Source of the DNA: Streptomyces sp. CG 926
GTDB taxonomy: Bacteria; Actinomycetota; Actinomycetes; Streptomycetales; Streptomycetaceae
Direction of reading: 5' to 3'
DNA: 64,000 bases
NCBI RefSeq assembly: GCF_003148825.1
Contig: NZ_QGGZ01000001.1
Coordinates: 682,001-746,000 of the forward strand
Part shown: in pieces, positions 47,697-55,010 of the stretch
Layout: every line of letters begins with the position of its first letter
Numbering within the stretch: position 1 is the stretch's first letter
The notes under the pieces: generated by a model
The model's input: only the letters and a program-made list of their open reading frames with translations
Told to the model about the DNA's origin: nothing
The model's database searches: none
Translations under genes and position numbers: made by a program

Positions 47697-49376
47697 ATGC
47701 GGCTGCGCGCACTGCTGGAAACCGAGGCGCTGGGGCTGCGGCTGCTCGGCGGCGAGGGTGAACTCGACCGGACGGTCCGTGGGGTCATGACGACCGACCT
47801 ACGCGATCCCAGCCGATATCTGTCGGGGGGCGAACTCGTCCTGACCGGCCTGGCCTGGAGACGAAATTCAGCCGACTCCGAGCCATTCGTACGAATCCTG
47901 GCGGGCGCGGGCGTCGCCGGGCTCGCCGCGGGCGAGGCGGAGCTCCAGGCCATTCCCGATGATCTTGTTTCGGCCTGTGTGCGCAATCGGCTGCCGCTGT
48001 TCGCCGTGAACGAGGACGTTGCATTCGCCACGATCACGGAATACGTCGTCCGACAGGTCTCGGGCGAGCGCGCCGGGGACCTCGCGGCCGTCGTGGACCG
48101 ACACCGCCGACTGATGACCTCGGGTCCGGCCGGCGGCGGCCCCGACGTGGTGCTCGATCTGCTCACCACCGACCTCGATCTCCGGGCCTGGGTGCTGTCC
48201 CCCACCGGCCGACAGATCGCCGGGGCCGGTGAGCCGCTGGCGCCGGGCGTCTGCGCAGCACTGGCGGGCGAGCACCTTGCGGCGGTCCGGACGGGCCGTA
48301 GGGGGCCGCATCGGATCTCCATCCAGGGTATTACCTACTCGCTCTTCCCGATCAGGGGACACGGGCGCGGAGCCGCCGGTCCGGGGGCCCGGGACGTGCG
48401 CGAGACCGTGCTCTCGGACTGGCTGCTGGCGGTCGAGGCGGACGCCGGCGACTGGCCCGCGGAGCGCCTGGACCTGCTGCAGGGCGTCACCCAACTGATC
48501 GCCGTGGAGCGGGACCGGCGCGACGCGGCCCGCACCGTGCGCCGCCGCCTCGCACAAGAGGTGCTCGAACTGGTCCAGACGGGTGCCCCGCCCGCCGAGA
48601 TCGCCGCCCGACTGCGCGTGGCGGCCCCGGTGCTGCTGCCCGGACTGGGCGCCGCCCCGCACTGGCAGGTCGTCGTGGCCCGGGTGGACTGGGAGAACGG
48701 GGACATCCCCGGCGGCCCGGTGGCCCAGTCGCTGCTGGAGGAGATCCTCGTCGACCCGTCCCTCTCGGGGCCCGAGCCCTCGGACCGGATCGCGGTCGCC
48801 CATGCGGGTGACGAGGCCATCGCCCTGGTGCCGCTGCCCTCGCTCTCCGGGGACGCCGGGGAGGACAAGGGCCCGGACTCCGCCCTGCACGCCGACGAGC
48901 TGCTCGCGGTCGTACGGGACCCGCTCGCCGCCGGTCTCGCCGACGACGGCCGGCTCACGCTGGGCGTCAGCGCGGCCGTGCACTCCGCGGAGGGGCTGCG
49001 CGGGGCACTGGAGGAGGCCCGGCACGCCCGCCGGGTGGCCGCGGCGCGCCCCGGCCGGGTCTGCGCGGCGGGCCACCACGAGCTGGCCTCGCACGTGCTG
49101 CTGCTGCCCTTCGTCCCGGACGACGTCCGGCGCGCCTTCACGGCGCGACTGCTGGACCCGCTGCGGGACTACGACCGGCGCCACCGCGCGGAGCTGATCC
49201 CGACGCTGGAGGCGTTCCTCGACTGCGACGGTTCCTGGACCCGCTGTGCGACGCGGTTGCACCTGCACGTCAACACGCTGCGCTACCGCGTCGGGCGAAT
49301 CGAGCAGTTGACGGCGCGGGACCTGTCCCGGCTGGAGGACAAGCTCGACTTCTTCCTGGCACTGCGGATGAGCTGA
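47697..49376 (+). CDS. pucR: PucR-family transcriptional regulator of purine catabolism
   Basis: 559 residues. The N-terminal PucR domain (about 1-125) has the typical GELVLTGLAW. A GGDEF-like middle region and a C-terminal helix-turn-helix domain (about 490-555, FLDCDGSWTRCATRLHLHVNTLRYRVGRIE) follow. The family activates purine degradation genes in response to pathway intermediates. It is divergent from the xanthine dehydrogenase operon and is its probable regulator. No strong ribosome site precedes ATG 47697; the upstream 253 bp is less GC-rich and holds TTGTAG-like promoter words. Confidence 0.92.
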   Translation: MRLRALLETEALGLRLLGGEGELDRTVRGVMTTDLRDPSRYLSGGELVLTGLAWRRNSADSEPFVRILAGAGVAGLAAGEAELQAIPDDLVSACVRNRLPLFAVNEDVAFATITEYVVRQVSGERAGDLAAVVDRHRRLMTSGPAGGGPDVVLDLLTTDLDLRAWVLSPTGRQIAGAGEPLAPGVCAALAGEHLAAVRTGRRGPHRISIQGITYSLFPIRGHGRGAAGPGARDVRETVLSDWLLAVEADAGDWPAERLDLLQGVTQLIAVERDRRDAARTVRRRLAQEVLELVQTGAPPAEIAARLRVAAPVLLPGLGAAPHWQVVVARVDWENGDIPGGPVAQSLLEEILVDPSLSGPEPSDRIAVAHAGDEAIALVPLPSLSGDAGEDKGPDSALHADELLAVVRDPLAAGLADDGRLTLGVSAAVHSAEGLRGALEEARHARRVAAARPGRVCAAGHHELASHVLLLPFVPDDVRRAFTARLLDPLRDYDRRHRAELIPTLEAFLDCDGSWTRCATRLHLHVNTLRYRVGRIEQLTARDLSRLEDKLDFFLALRMS

Positions 49377-49382
49377 GGAGAT

Positions 49383-49417
49383 CCGCCCCGGGGCCGCCGG
49401 GTTCGGCCGCGGGGCGG
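49383..49417 (+). terminator. Terminator after pucR
   Basis: CCGCCCC pairs with GGGGCGG around an inner GGCCG/CGGCC pairing, 6 bp after the stop. Confidence 0.7.
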
Positions 49418-49541
49418 CTGATGATCCGTCCGGACTTTGTGAAAGAGTTCACCCAACCCCTTGGCCGATGCCGTGAATCCGTGCTCTCATTTCGCCCCAG
49501 GGCTCAACGATGTGCTGCTTGCTTGCTTTGGGGAGGGCAAT

Positions 49542-50342
49542 GTGGCGGACACCGCCATGTCGGGTGCCGGAACAACCGGAGGGGACGACCCCCTCCAGCG
49601 GGCGATATGGCGGCTGCGCTCGCGCGGCTGTTGGACCGATGCGGCGGCGCTGCTGACGCCGCACATCGGCAAGGCCGGCGGAGCCGGGGCGGCCGTGCAG
49701 CGGACCGCGCTGCTGGTGGAGCGCTGCCTGTTCACCGGGCAGGGCTGGGCGGAGGCCGAGGACGCGCTGCGCGTCGCCGAGGCGGTCTCCCAGGACGACG
49801 ACGACCGGGGCGCGGCCGCCTGCGAACGGGGCCAGCTGGCGTACGCCGCCACCGTGCTCGGTGTACGCGACCGGGCCGACGAGGCCCGCTCCGCACTGGG
49901 CCGGGCCGCGGCCCTGCTGTCCCCGGACTCCCGGACCCGCCCGCTGCTGGACTTCCGGCGGGGGCTCGTCGCCGAGCACCTGGCGGACGCCCCGCAGTCG
50001 GCCCGGCCGGCCTACCACCGGGCCCACGCGGGGGCGGAGGCGCACGGAGACACCCTGCTGCAGTCCTTCACCTTGCGGCACCTGGCCGCGCTGGCCCTGC
50101 GGGACGGGGAGGTTGCCGAGGCCCGCAAGGGCTTCGCGGAGTCCCTGCGCATCCGGGAGGACCTGGGCTTCCTCATCGGCACGGCGCCCGCGCTGGCGGC
50201 GCTGGCCGAGGCCGAACCGGAGCCGGAGGCCTCTCGACTGCGCGCGGAGGCCCGCCGGCTGTTCCATCTGCTGGGCGGCATCCCCACCTGGCTGGCGGAC
50301 CAGCTCCACCACCCGGACCCGGCCCCGTCGCCCGCGGCGTAG
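49542..50342 (+). CDS. TPR-like helical protein, function unknown
   Basis: 266 residues from GTG 49542, which follows GGGGAGGG by 4-5 nt; the frame is open for a further 81 bp upstream without a better site. The chain is a run of helical hairpins (AAALLTPHIGKAGGAGAAVQRTALLVERC, AAACERGQLAYAATVLGVRDRADEARSALGRAA, LLQSFTLRHLAALALRDGEVAEARKGFAESLRI) typical of tetratricopeptide proteins. Such proteins hold partners together; no enzyme domain is visible. It converges on the GntR gene and ends just before a dispersed repeat. Confidence 0.8.
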   Translation: MADTAMSGAGTTGGDDPLQRAIWRLRSRGCWTDAAALLTPHIGKAGGAGAAVQRTALLVERCLFTGQGWAEAEDALRVAEAVSQDDDDRGAAACERGQLAYAATVLGVRDRADEARSALGRAAALLSPDSRTRPLLDFRRGLVAEHLADAPQSARPAYHRAHAGAEAHGDTLLQSFTLRHLAALALRDGEVAEARKGFAESLRIREDLGFLIGTAPALAALAEAEPEPEASRLRAEARRLFHLLGGIPTWLADQLHHPDPAPSPAA

Positions 50343-50352
50343 CCTCCGGCCG

Positions 50353-50401
50353 TTCCAGCCTCGCCGGCGTTTGAGGCGCGGGGTCCGGGGCGGAGCCCCG
50401 G
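50353..50401. repeat. Single copy of the 51-bp hairpin repeat
   Basis: TTCCAGCCTCGCCGGCGTTTGAGGCG and the following CCGGGGC-GGA-GCCCCGG hairpin are nearly identical to the two intact units of the array at 13681-14031. It lies between two convergent genes, where the hairpin could serve as a terminator. Confidence 0.92.
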
Positions 50402-50408
50402 TGGTGGG

Positions 50409-51074
50409 TCAGGCCGGGGAGCCCGCGAAGTGTTCGCGGACCAGGGACTCCACCACCGGGAGGTCCCGTGCGATCAGCGCCTCCAGCAGCGCCGAGTGCT
50501 CCGCCGCGTCCGCGACGAGATCGGCCCGCCGGACCCGCGGAGCGCCCGGCAGGGGCCACTGGGCCCGGCGGTGGAGCTCCTCCGCCACCTGCACCAGCTG
50601 GTCGTTGCCGGCCAGCCGCAGCACCGCCCGGTGGAAGTCCCGGTCCGCCTCCGCGTACCCGGGCAGGTCACCGGCCGCCGCCGCCTCGGCCGTGGCCGCG
50701 GCGGCCGGACGCAGGGCCTCCCAGTCGGCCGCGGGCACCGTGCGGGCCAGCCGGAGCATGACGGGGACTTCGAGCAGCGCCCGCACCTCGGCCAGCTCTG
50801 CGAGTTCCCTCGGGGTACGGGAGAGCACGCGGAAGCCCCGGTTCGGGAGGCATTCCACCGCCCCCTCCACGGCCAGCTGCTGCATCGCCTCGCGCACCGG
50901 GGTCGCCGAGACCCCGAACCGCTCCCCCAGGGCCGGACCCGAGTAGATCTCCCCGGGCACCAGCTCTCCGTCGATCAGCGCCGCGCGCAGCGCGTCCAGC
51001 ACCTGACCGCGCACCGAATGGCGCAACACCTTCTGCCTTTGTGCCGGTACCCGGGCGTGGGCCGTTTCGTGCAC
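50409..51074 (-). CDS. GntR-family transcriptional regulator, FCD subfamily
   Basis: 221 residues. An N-terminal winged helix-turn-helix (about 18-75, LRAALIDGELVPGEIYSGPALGERFGVSATPVREAMQQLAVEG) is followed by an all-helical FCD ligand-binding domain with the metal-site pattern DRDFHRAVLRLAGN near 145 and the late EHSALLEALIARD. Such repressors respond to small organic acids. It is divergent from the FhuF-like gene. Targets are unknown. Confidence 0.92.
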   Translation of the reverse strand: MHETAHARVPAQRQKVLRHSVRGQVLDALRAALIDGELVPGEIYSGPALGERFGVSATPVREAMQQLAVEGAVECLPNRGFRVLSRTPRELAELAEVRALLEVPVMLRLARTVPAADWEALRPAAAATAEAAAAGDLPGYAEADRDFHRAVLRLAGNDQLVQVAEELHRRAQWPLPGAPRVRRADLVADAAEHSALLEALIARDLPVVESLVREHFAGSPA

Positions 51075-51157
51075 TCGGTCCTCCTCCGGGTCTCGACCTG
51101 TCCTGAGAATAAGTGACGGCCCGCGCGGGGAGGGGTGCGGATCGATCCGAATCAGGT

Positions 51158-51176
51158 AAGGTAAGGCTTACCTGTT
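51158..51176. promoter_or_regulatory. Iron box (DmdR/IdeR-type operator) upstream of the FhuF-like gene
   Basis: AAGGTAAGGCTTACCTGTT closely matches the 19-bp actinobacterial iron-repressor consensus TTAGGTTAGGCTAACCTAA. It lies 36 bp before the chosen start of the reductase gene, where an Fe-bound DmdR/IdeR dimer would block transcription when iron is plentiful. Confidence 0.85.
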
Positions 51177-51211
51177 AACGATCGTGTGATTCTGTGATTC
51201 GGTGGCCCGTC

Positions 51212-52072
51212 ATGACCGTCACGACCTTTCCGGCTGTCACATCCGCCCCGCCCGGCTCTGCGGTGACGGATGCGTTCGCCAGGCTGGCCGAGGCGTACAG
51301 CGGGCTGCGGGTGATCGAGCGAACCGCCGACGAACCCGTCCCTCGCGGTGTGGGATGGGTCGGCGCGGACGAGCTCGCCGCCGGCGGACCGGCCCTGGAC
51401 GCCTTCCTCGCCTGGGACGACGCCCAGGTCCTGAGGGACTACGGGACCCAGGCCCGGCCCGATGTGATCGCGGGCTTCGGGCTGCACCGGTACGCGTGGC
51501 CGGCCTGCCTGTTGATCACCCTCCCGTGGTTCCTGCACCGGCGGGTCCCGCGGTTCCCGGTCACCGAGGTGGCCTTCCACCGGACCCTCGGGCGCCTCAG
51601 CGTGCGCGTCGGGGAATTCGCCTGCCTGCCGGACGATCCGGCGGCCGCACTCCCGGGGGCCCGTGTCGTGCCCGACGAGGAGGCGCTGCGCGAGGAGGTG
51701 CGGGCTGCGGTGGCCCAGCACCTCGGACCGCTGTTGGAGGGCTTCGGCCCGCGCATGCGGCGCGGTCGCCGCGCCCTGTGGGGCATGGTGACCGACGAGG
51801 TCGTCGAGAGCCTCTGGTACCTCGGCAACCTGCTCGGCGAGGAACAGCGCGCCATGGCCGAGCTGGAGGCGCTGCTGCCCGGCTCGACGGCCCCCTACAC
51901 CGGGGGCGCGGGCTTCCGTACGCTCACCGGACCCGCCGGCGAGGAGCTGCCCACCCGGGACCGGGCCGGTTGCTGCTTCTTCTACACCATCCGCCCCGAG
52001 GACACCTGTGTCACCTGTCCCCGGACCTGCGACGCCGACCGCGTCGCCCGCCTCGCGGCGACCGCCGCCTGA
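51212..52072 (+). CDS. FhuF-like siderophore-iron reductase
   Basis: 286 residues from ATG 51212 (a GTG at 51194 is possible; neither has a strong ribosome site). The C-terminal CCFFYTIRPEDTCVTCPRTC supplies the C-C-x(n)-C-x2-C ligands of the unusual 2Fe-2S cluster of FhuF proteins, with a spare Cys beyond. The body (30-230) matches the helical siderophore-binding fold (YAWPACLLITLPWFL, LWGMVTDEVVESLWYLGN). It would reduce ferric siderophores in the cytoplasm and release iron. The iron box upstream supports iron-repressed expression. No siderophore genes are in the window. Confidence 0.92.
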   Translation: MTVTTFPAVTSAPPGSAVTDAFARLAEAYSGLRVIERTADEPVPRGVGWVGADELAAGGPALDAFLAWDDAQVLRDYGTQARPDVIAGFGLHRYAWPACLLITLPWFLHRRVPRFPVTEVAFHRTLGRLSVRVGEFACLPDDPAAALPGARVVPDEEALREEVRAAVAQHLGPLLEGFGPRMRRGRRALWGMVTDEVVESLWYLGNLLGEEQRAMAELEALLPGSTAPYTGGAGFRTLTGPAGEELPTRDRAGCCFFYTIRPEDTCVTCPRTCDADRVARLAATAA

Positions 52073-52105
52073 ACCCACCCCGTACGACTGACCGCAATCG
52101 AACAC

Positions 52106-52130
52106 AACTGGGCCCATGCGGGCTCCAGTT
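52106..52130 (+). terminator. Probable terminator after the FhuF-like gene
   Basis: AACTGGGCCC pairs with GGGC-T-CCAGTT, leaving one bulged base and a 4-nt loop, 34 bp past the stop. Confidence 0.7.
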
Positions 52131-52279
52131 CGAGTCACAACACCCTATCCGGCGGGCCCCGCCCCCCGATGGCGTCCACTTGCCCCGAAACCCGCGTGCG
52201 CGGCTCACCGGCTACGCCACTATGGCGCCCGAAAGCCGCACGGCCGCACAGCCGCATACGCGAGGCAAGGGACATCCGC

Positions 52280-53338
52280 ATGAGACTGACCGACATATCG
52301 CTGGACTGGCTGCTGCCCGGCAGCCTGCTGATCCTGGGCGTACTTGCGGCAGTTGCGGTACTGGCCCGTGGCAAGCGCGAGAGCGAGAAGGCTGCGGCCG
52401 ACGACAGCTGGGAGCGCAGCGAGGAACGGCGGCGACGCAAGGAGGCCGTCTACGGCACCGCTTCGTACGTCCTGCTGTTCTGCTGCGCGGCGGTCGCCGC
52501 CGCACTCTCCTTCCACGGACTCGTCGGCTTCGGTCGGCAGAACCTCAACCTCTCCGGAGGTTGGGAGTACCTGGTCCCCTTCGGCCTCGACGGCGCCGCG
52601 ATGTTCTGCTCGGTGCTGGCCGTGCGCGAGGCCAGCCACGGCGACGCGGCCCTCGGCTCGCGCATGCTCGTCTGGCTGTTCGCGGGGGCGGCCGCCTGGT
52701 TCAACTGGGTGCACGCCCCACGGGGCATGGGCCACGACGGTGCTCCGCAGTTCTTCGCGGGGATGTCGCTCTCGGCGGCCGTCCTGTTCGACCGTGCCCT
52801 CAAGCAGACCCGCCGGGCGGCGCTGCGCGAACAGGGCCTGATCCCGAGGCCGTTGCCCCAGATCCGGATGGTCCGCTGGCTGCGGGCCCCCCGGGAGACC
52901 TTCGGCGCCTGGTCGCTCATGCTGCTGGAAGGGGTGCGCACCCTCGACGAGGCCGTGGACGAGGTGCGCGAGGACAAGAAGGAGCGGGAGCAGGACCGGC
53001 ACCGCAGGCGCGATCAGAACCGGCTGGACCGGGCGCGCATCAAGGCGCTGGGCCGGCAGAACCGGGCGTTCGGGCGGTCGCGCGGCCGCCAGGTCGAGCT
53101 CCCGGAACTGACGCAGGGAGCGGGCTCCGCGCCGGTCGGCGCGGAGCCGGCCATACCGGAATCAGGACAACTGCCCCTACGACGCCGGCCCTCCCTGCAA
53201 GCCGTCAACCGAACCGAATCCACTGATGTGACCGGCCCCCGGACGGTGGACCTCACCGCCGAGGACGACACCCAGACCATTCCCCGACTGGACTCGCTGG
53301 AGCGCAAACTGAAGGACCTGGAGCAGCAGTTCGGCTGA
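52280..53338 (+). CDS. DUF2637 membrane protein
   Basis: 352 residues from ATG 52280, with AAGGGA upstream. Five hydrophobic segments lie in the first 180 residues (LLPGSLLILGVLAAVAVLA; YVLLFCCAAVAAALSFHGLVGF; LVPFGLDGAAMFCSVLAV; MLVWLFAGAAAWFNWVH; FFAGMSLSAAVLFDRAL). The pattern WEYLVPFGLDGAAMFCSVLA...WFNWVHA identifies DUF2637, a family also found on Streptomyces conjugative plasmids, where it accompanies transfer genes. The C-terminal half is charged (EREQDRHRRRDQNRLDRARIK) and probably cytoplasmic, ending in a short coiled coil. Its role on the chromosome is unknown; no other transfer genes are seen here. Confidence 0.85.
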   Translation: MRLTDISLDWLLPGSLLILGVLAAVAVLARGKRESEKAAADDSWERSEERRRRKEAVYGTASYVLLFCCAAVAAALSFHGLVGFGRQNLNLSGGWEYLVPFGLDGAAMFCSVLAVREASHGDAALGSRMLVWLFAGAAAWFNWVHAPRGMGHDGAPQFFAGMSLSAAVLFDRALKQTRRAALREQGLIPRPLPQIRMVRWLRAPRETFGAWSLMLLEGVRTLDEAVDEVREDKKEREQDRHRRRDQNRLDRARIKALGRQNRAFGRSRGRQVELPELTQGAGSAPVGAEPAIPESGQLPLRRRPSLQAVNRTESTDVTGPRTVDLTAEDDTQTIPRLDSLERKLKDLEQQFG

Positions 53339-53369
53339 CCCGGTCCGTGAGATCCGGGGAAGCCCCGTG

Positions 53370-53393
53370 GGGCCCGCCTGCTCAGGCGGGCCC
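53370..53393. terminator. Hairpin shared by two convergent genes
   Basis: A 9-bp stem (GGGCCCGCC and complement) with a 6-nt loop follows the DUF2637 gene and contains the stop codon of the convergent anti-sigma-type gene. Confidence 0.8.
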
Positions 53394-53873
53394 TGCGTCG
53401 TGTCGCGCGTCGAGCTCGAACCACACCACCTTGCCGCTGCCCAGGGCGAGCGCGTCCACGCCCCAGTCGTCGGCGAGTGCCTGTACCAACACGAGTCCCC
53501 GGCCGTGCGTACCGTCGGCGGTCGGTACGTACGGCCGGGGACGGCGTGAGGCGTAGTCCCGGACCTCCACCCGTAAGCGGGTGGCGGCGAGGCTGGCGTG
53601 CACCTCCGCACCCCGGTCGGTATGGACGAGCGCGTTGGTGACGAGCTCGGTGATCAACAGTTCGGCCACCTCGGCGGCGTCGGTCCGGCACCGGTGGCGC
53701 ATCAACTCGCGCAGTGCCCGGCGGACTTCGCCGACCGCCTTCAGGTCGGCCCGGCGTACGCTCCGGGTGATCCGCAGCGCGTCCACCGCTTCCCCGTCCT
53801 CGTCGGCGGACGGCTCACGCGGCACCGGCCACCCTCTCCCCCACAGCTTCCCGGTCTTCGCCCCCACCCGCAC
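53382..53873 (-). CDS. Anti-sigma-factor-type ATP-binding protein (HATPase_c)
   Basis: 163 residues from GTG 53873, with GGGAGGGAC about 8 nt upstream. The single domain is a GHKL ATPase of the RsbW/SpoIIAB kind: N-box ELVTNALVH near 85-93, G1 box EVRDYASRRP near 112, and G2 box HGRGLVLVQALADDWG near 132. In Streptomyces these proteins bind sigma factors or phosphorylate anti-anti-sigma factors. The partner is not encoded nearby. Confidence 0.92.
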   Translation of the reverse strand: MRVGAKTGKLWGRGWPVPREPSADEDGEAVDALRITRSVRRADLKAVGEVRRALRELMRHRCRTDAAEVAELLITELVTNALVHTDRGAEVHASLAATRLRVEVRDYASRRPRPYVPTADGTHGRGLVLVQALADDWGVDALALGSGKVVWFELDARHDAGPA

Positions 53874-54055
53874 GGCGATGTCCCTCCCGTGTCCTTGCTC
53901 TCGAACAGGTCTACGGGATGCATGCCCCCCGGGCGGTCCCGCACTCCTGCGGGCTTACGGCCGGGGCACGGCACGGAGGCCGGAACAGGCCATCCCGATC
54001 ACATGGCCCGCCCCGGCGCCCCCCACGGCCCTGTCGGCGGACCGTGCGAATCCGG

Positions 54056-54370
54056 TCACCGTCCCGGCGCCGACCTTCGGAGGAATCGACAGGCCGCCGG
54101 CTCCGTGATCACGTCCGCCGGAGCGGGTCCCCGTGCCGGAAAGGGTTCCGCAAAGCCCCTGTGAGCTGCTGGGACCGCTCCACGCGGACCCCGTGCGAAC
54201 CGGCCGGGCGCGATGGCGGCGACGTTCACGTTCTCGTTCGTCGTCCCGTAGGAGGGCAGGCCGGAAACCGACGTCTCCAACTCGACCGTTCCGAACGGTG
54301 AGTTGTCGGAGAGGATCACTTTGACGGGCGTGGCGTACTGCACCAGGGTGAGGAAATTTCCCACCGGCAT
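54056..54370 (-). pseudogene. Possible gene remnant, 104 codons
   Basis: The first 55-60 residues (FLTLVQYATPVKVILSD, ETSVSGLPSYGTTNENVNVA) look like folded protein with regular codon use, whereas the rest is Arg/Pro/Ala-rich, like out-of-frame high-GC sequence. There is no ribosome site before the ATG. It may be the 5' part of a gene truncated or shifted in frame near 54190. I do not recognise the family. Confidence 0.3.
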
Positions 54371-54522
54371 CGAGGAACACCGTCACTCGACGTCGACACC
54401 CCTTGACGCTTGCGGCCGGCCGGCTGTGCGCCCTTCGCCGTTCGGGAAAGATAGCGCGCCGCCCGCACATTGCCCATGCCGGTGTCCGCTTCCCCCGCAC
54501 CCGCACCGGCGGGGCCCGGTGG

Positions 54523-54539
54523 TCACCCGAATGGAGTAA
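54523..54539 (+). promoter_or_regulatory. 17-nt element shared by the two secreted-peptide genes (copy 1)
   Basis: TCACCCGAATGGAGTAA lies 76 nt before the ATG of the 71-residue peptide. The same sequence with one change occurs at nearly the same distance before the second peptide gene (62911-62927, minus strand). It may be a promoter or operator element, or part of the 5' untranslated region. Confidence 0.65.
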
Positions 54540-54615
54540 TCCAACGCGCCACCCACATGGGTGAAGATCAAGCTGAGTAGTGCCCCAACCGAGTTAATCG
54601 TGAAAGGGAAACCAC

Positions 54616-54831
54616 ATGCGCATGCGACGAATTCTGCCCGCCGTCATGGCGACGGCAGCCCTCGCCGGACTCGGCCTCACAGGTGCCGCCACCGCGTCCG
54701 CCGCCCCTGCCACCCCCACCGTCACCGTCACCGAGAACCCCACCCCTGGTGAGTGCATCGACGGAGGCGGAAAGATCGGGGCGGGCAACATCTGTATCGG
54801 TGGCACGCGCAACGGGGAGTATGTCGACTGA
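54616..54831 (+). CDS. Small secreted two-cysteine peptide (paralogue of the one at 62639)
   Basis: 71 residues from ATG 54616, with GAAAGGGAA upstream. A signal peptide ends ASA near residue 29 (RRILPAVMATAALAGLGLTG core). The mature peptide of about 42 residues is Pro/Thr-rich at first and then carries Cys47 in ECIDGGG and Cys60 in NICIGG, ending TRNGEYVD; the two cysteines could form one disulfide. The ending matches the 65-residue peptide at 62639-62836. The family is not one I can name. Small size and export resemble secreted morphogenetic or signalling peptides of Streptomyces, but it lacks the chaplin motifs. A very strong terminator follows, so the mRNA is a short monocistron. Confidence 0.85.
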   Translation: MRMRRILPAVMATAALAGLGLTGAATASAAPATPTVTVTENPTPGECIDGGGKIGAGNICIGGTRNGEYVD

Positions 54832-54837
54832 ATCCCA

Positions 54838-54874
54838 CAGTGCGCCCCGCGGCCACGCGCCGCGGGGCGCACTG
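54838..54874 (+). terminator. Terminator after the 71-residue peptide gene
   Basis: A perfect 15-bp stem (CAGTGCGCCCCGCGG and complement) with a 7-nt loop starts 6 bp after the stop. Confidence 0.92.
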
Positions 54875-55010
54875 GCGCGGGCATGCTGCGCAACCCGGTG
54901 GCACCGGGCACGTACACCCCCAAGGATCACGGTGGTGGATCCGGGCCGCAAGCGGCGAGCTTGTCGACGAGCCGCCGCGCGTGCCTTCCCGCCGGCCAGG
55001 GGCGCGCCGC

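Larger units (their letters stand above)
53874..54615. other. 742-bp stretch with no confident gene
   Basis: This lies between the anti-sigma-type gene and the 71-residue secreted peptide gene. It contains one doubtful leftward frame (54056-54370) and, near its right end, the 17-nt element at 54523-54539 described separately. The rest shows no coding bias, hairpin pair or RNA gene that I can recognise. Confidence 0.6.

Noticed and set aside
47533..47790. An 85-codon frame in the gap upstream of pucR
   Set aside because: It overlaps the real pucR start in another frame and lacks GC3 bias; the gap is a divergent promoter region.
52081..52140. tRNA gene, suggested by GTTCGAGTC-like sequence after the FhuF-like gene
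   Set aside because: No acceptor, D or anticodon stems can be drawn; the segment instead forms a terminator-like hairpin.
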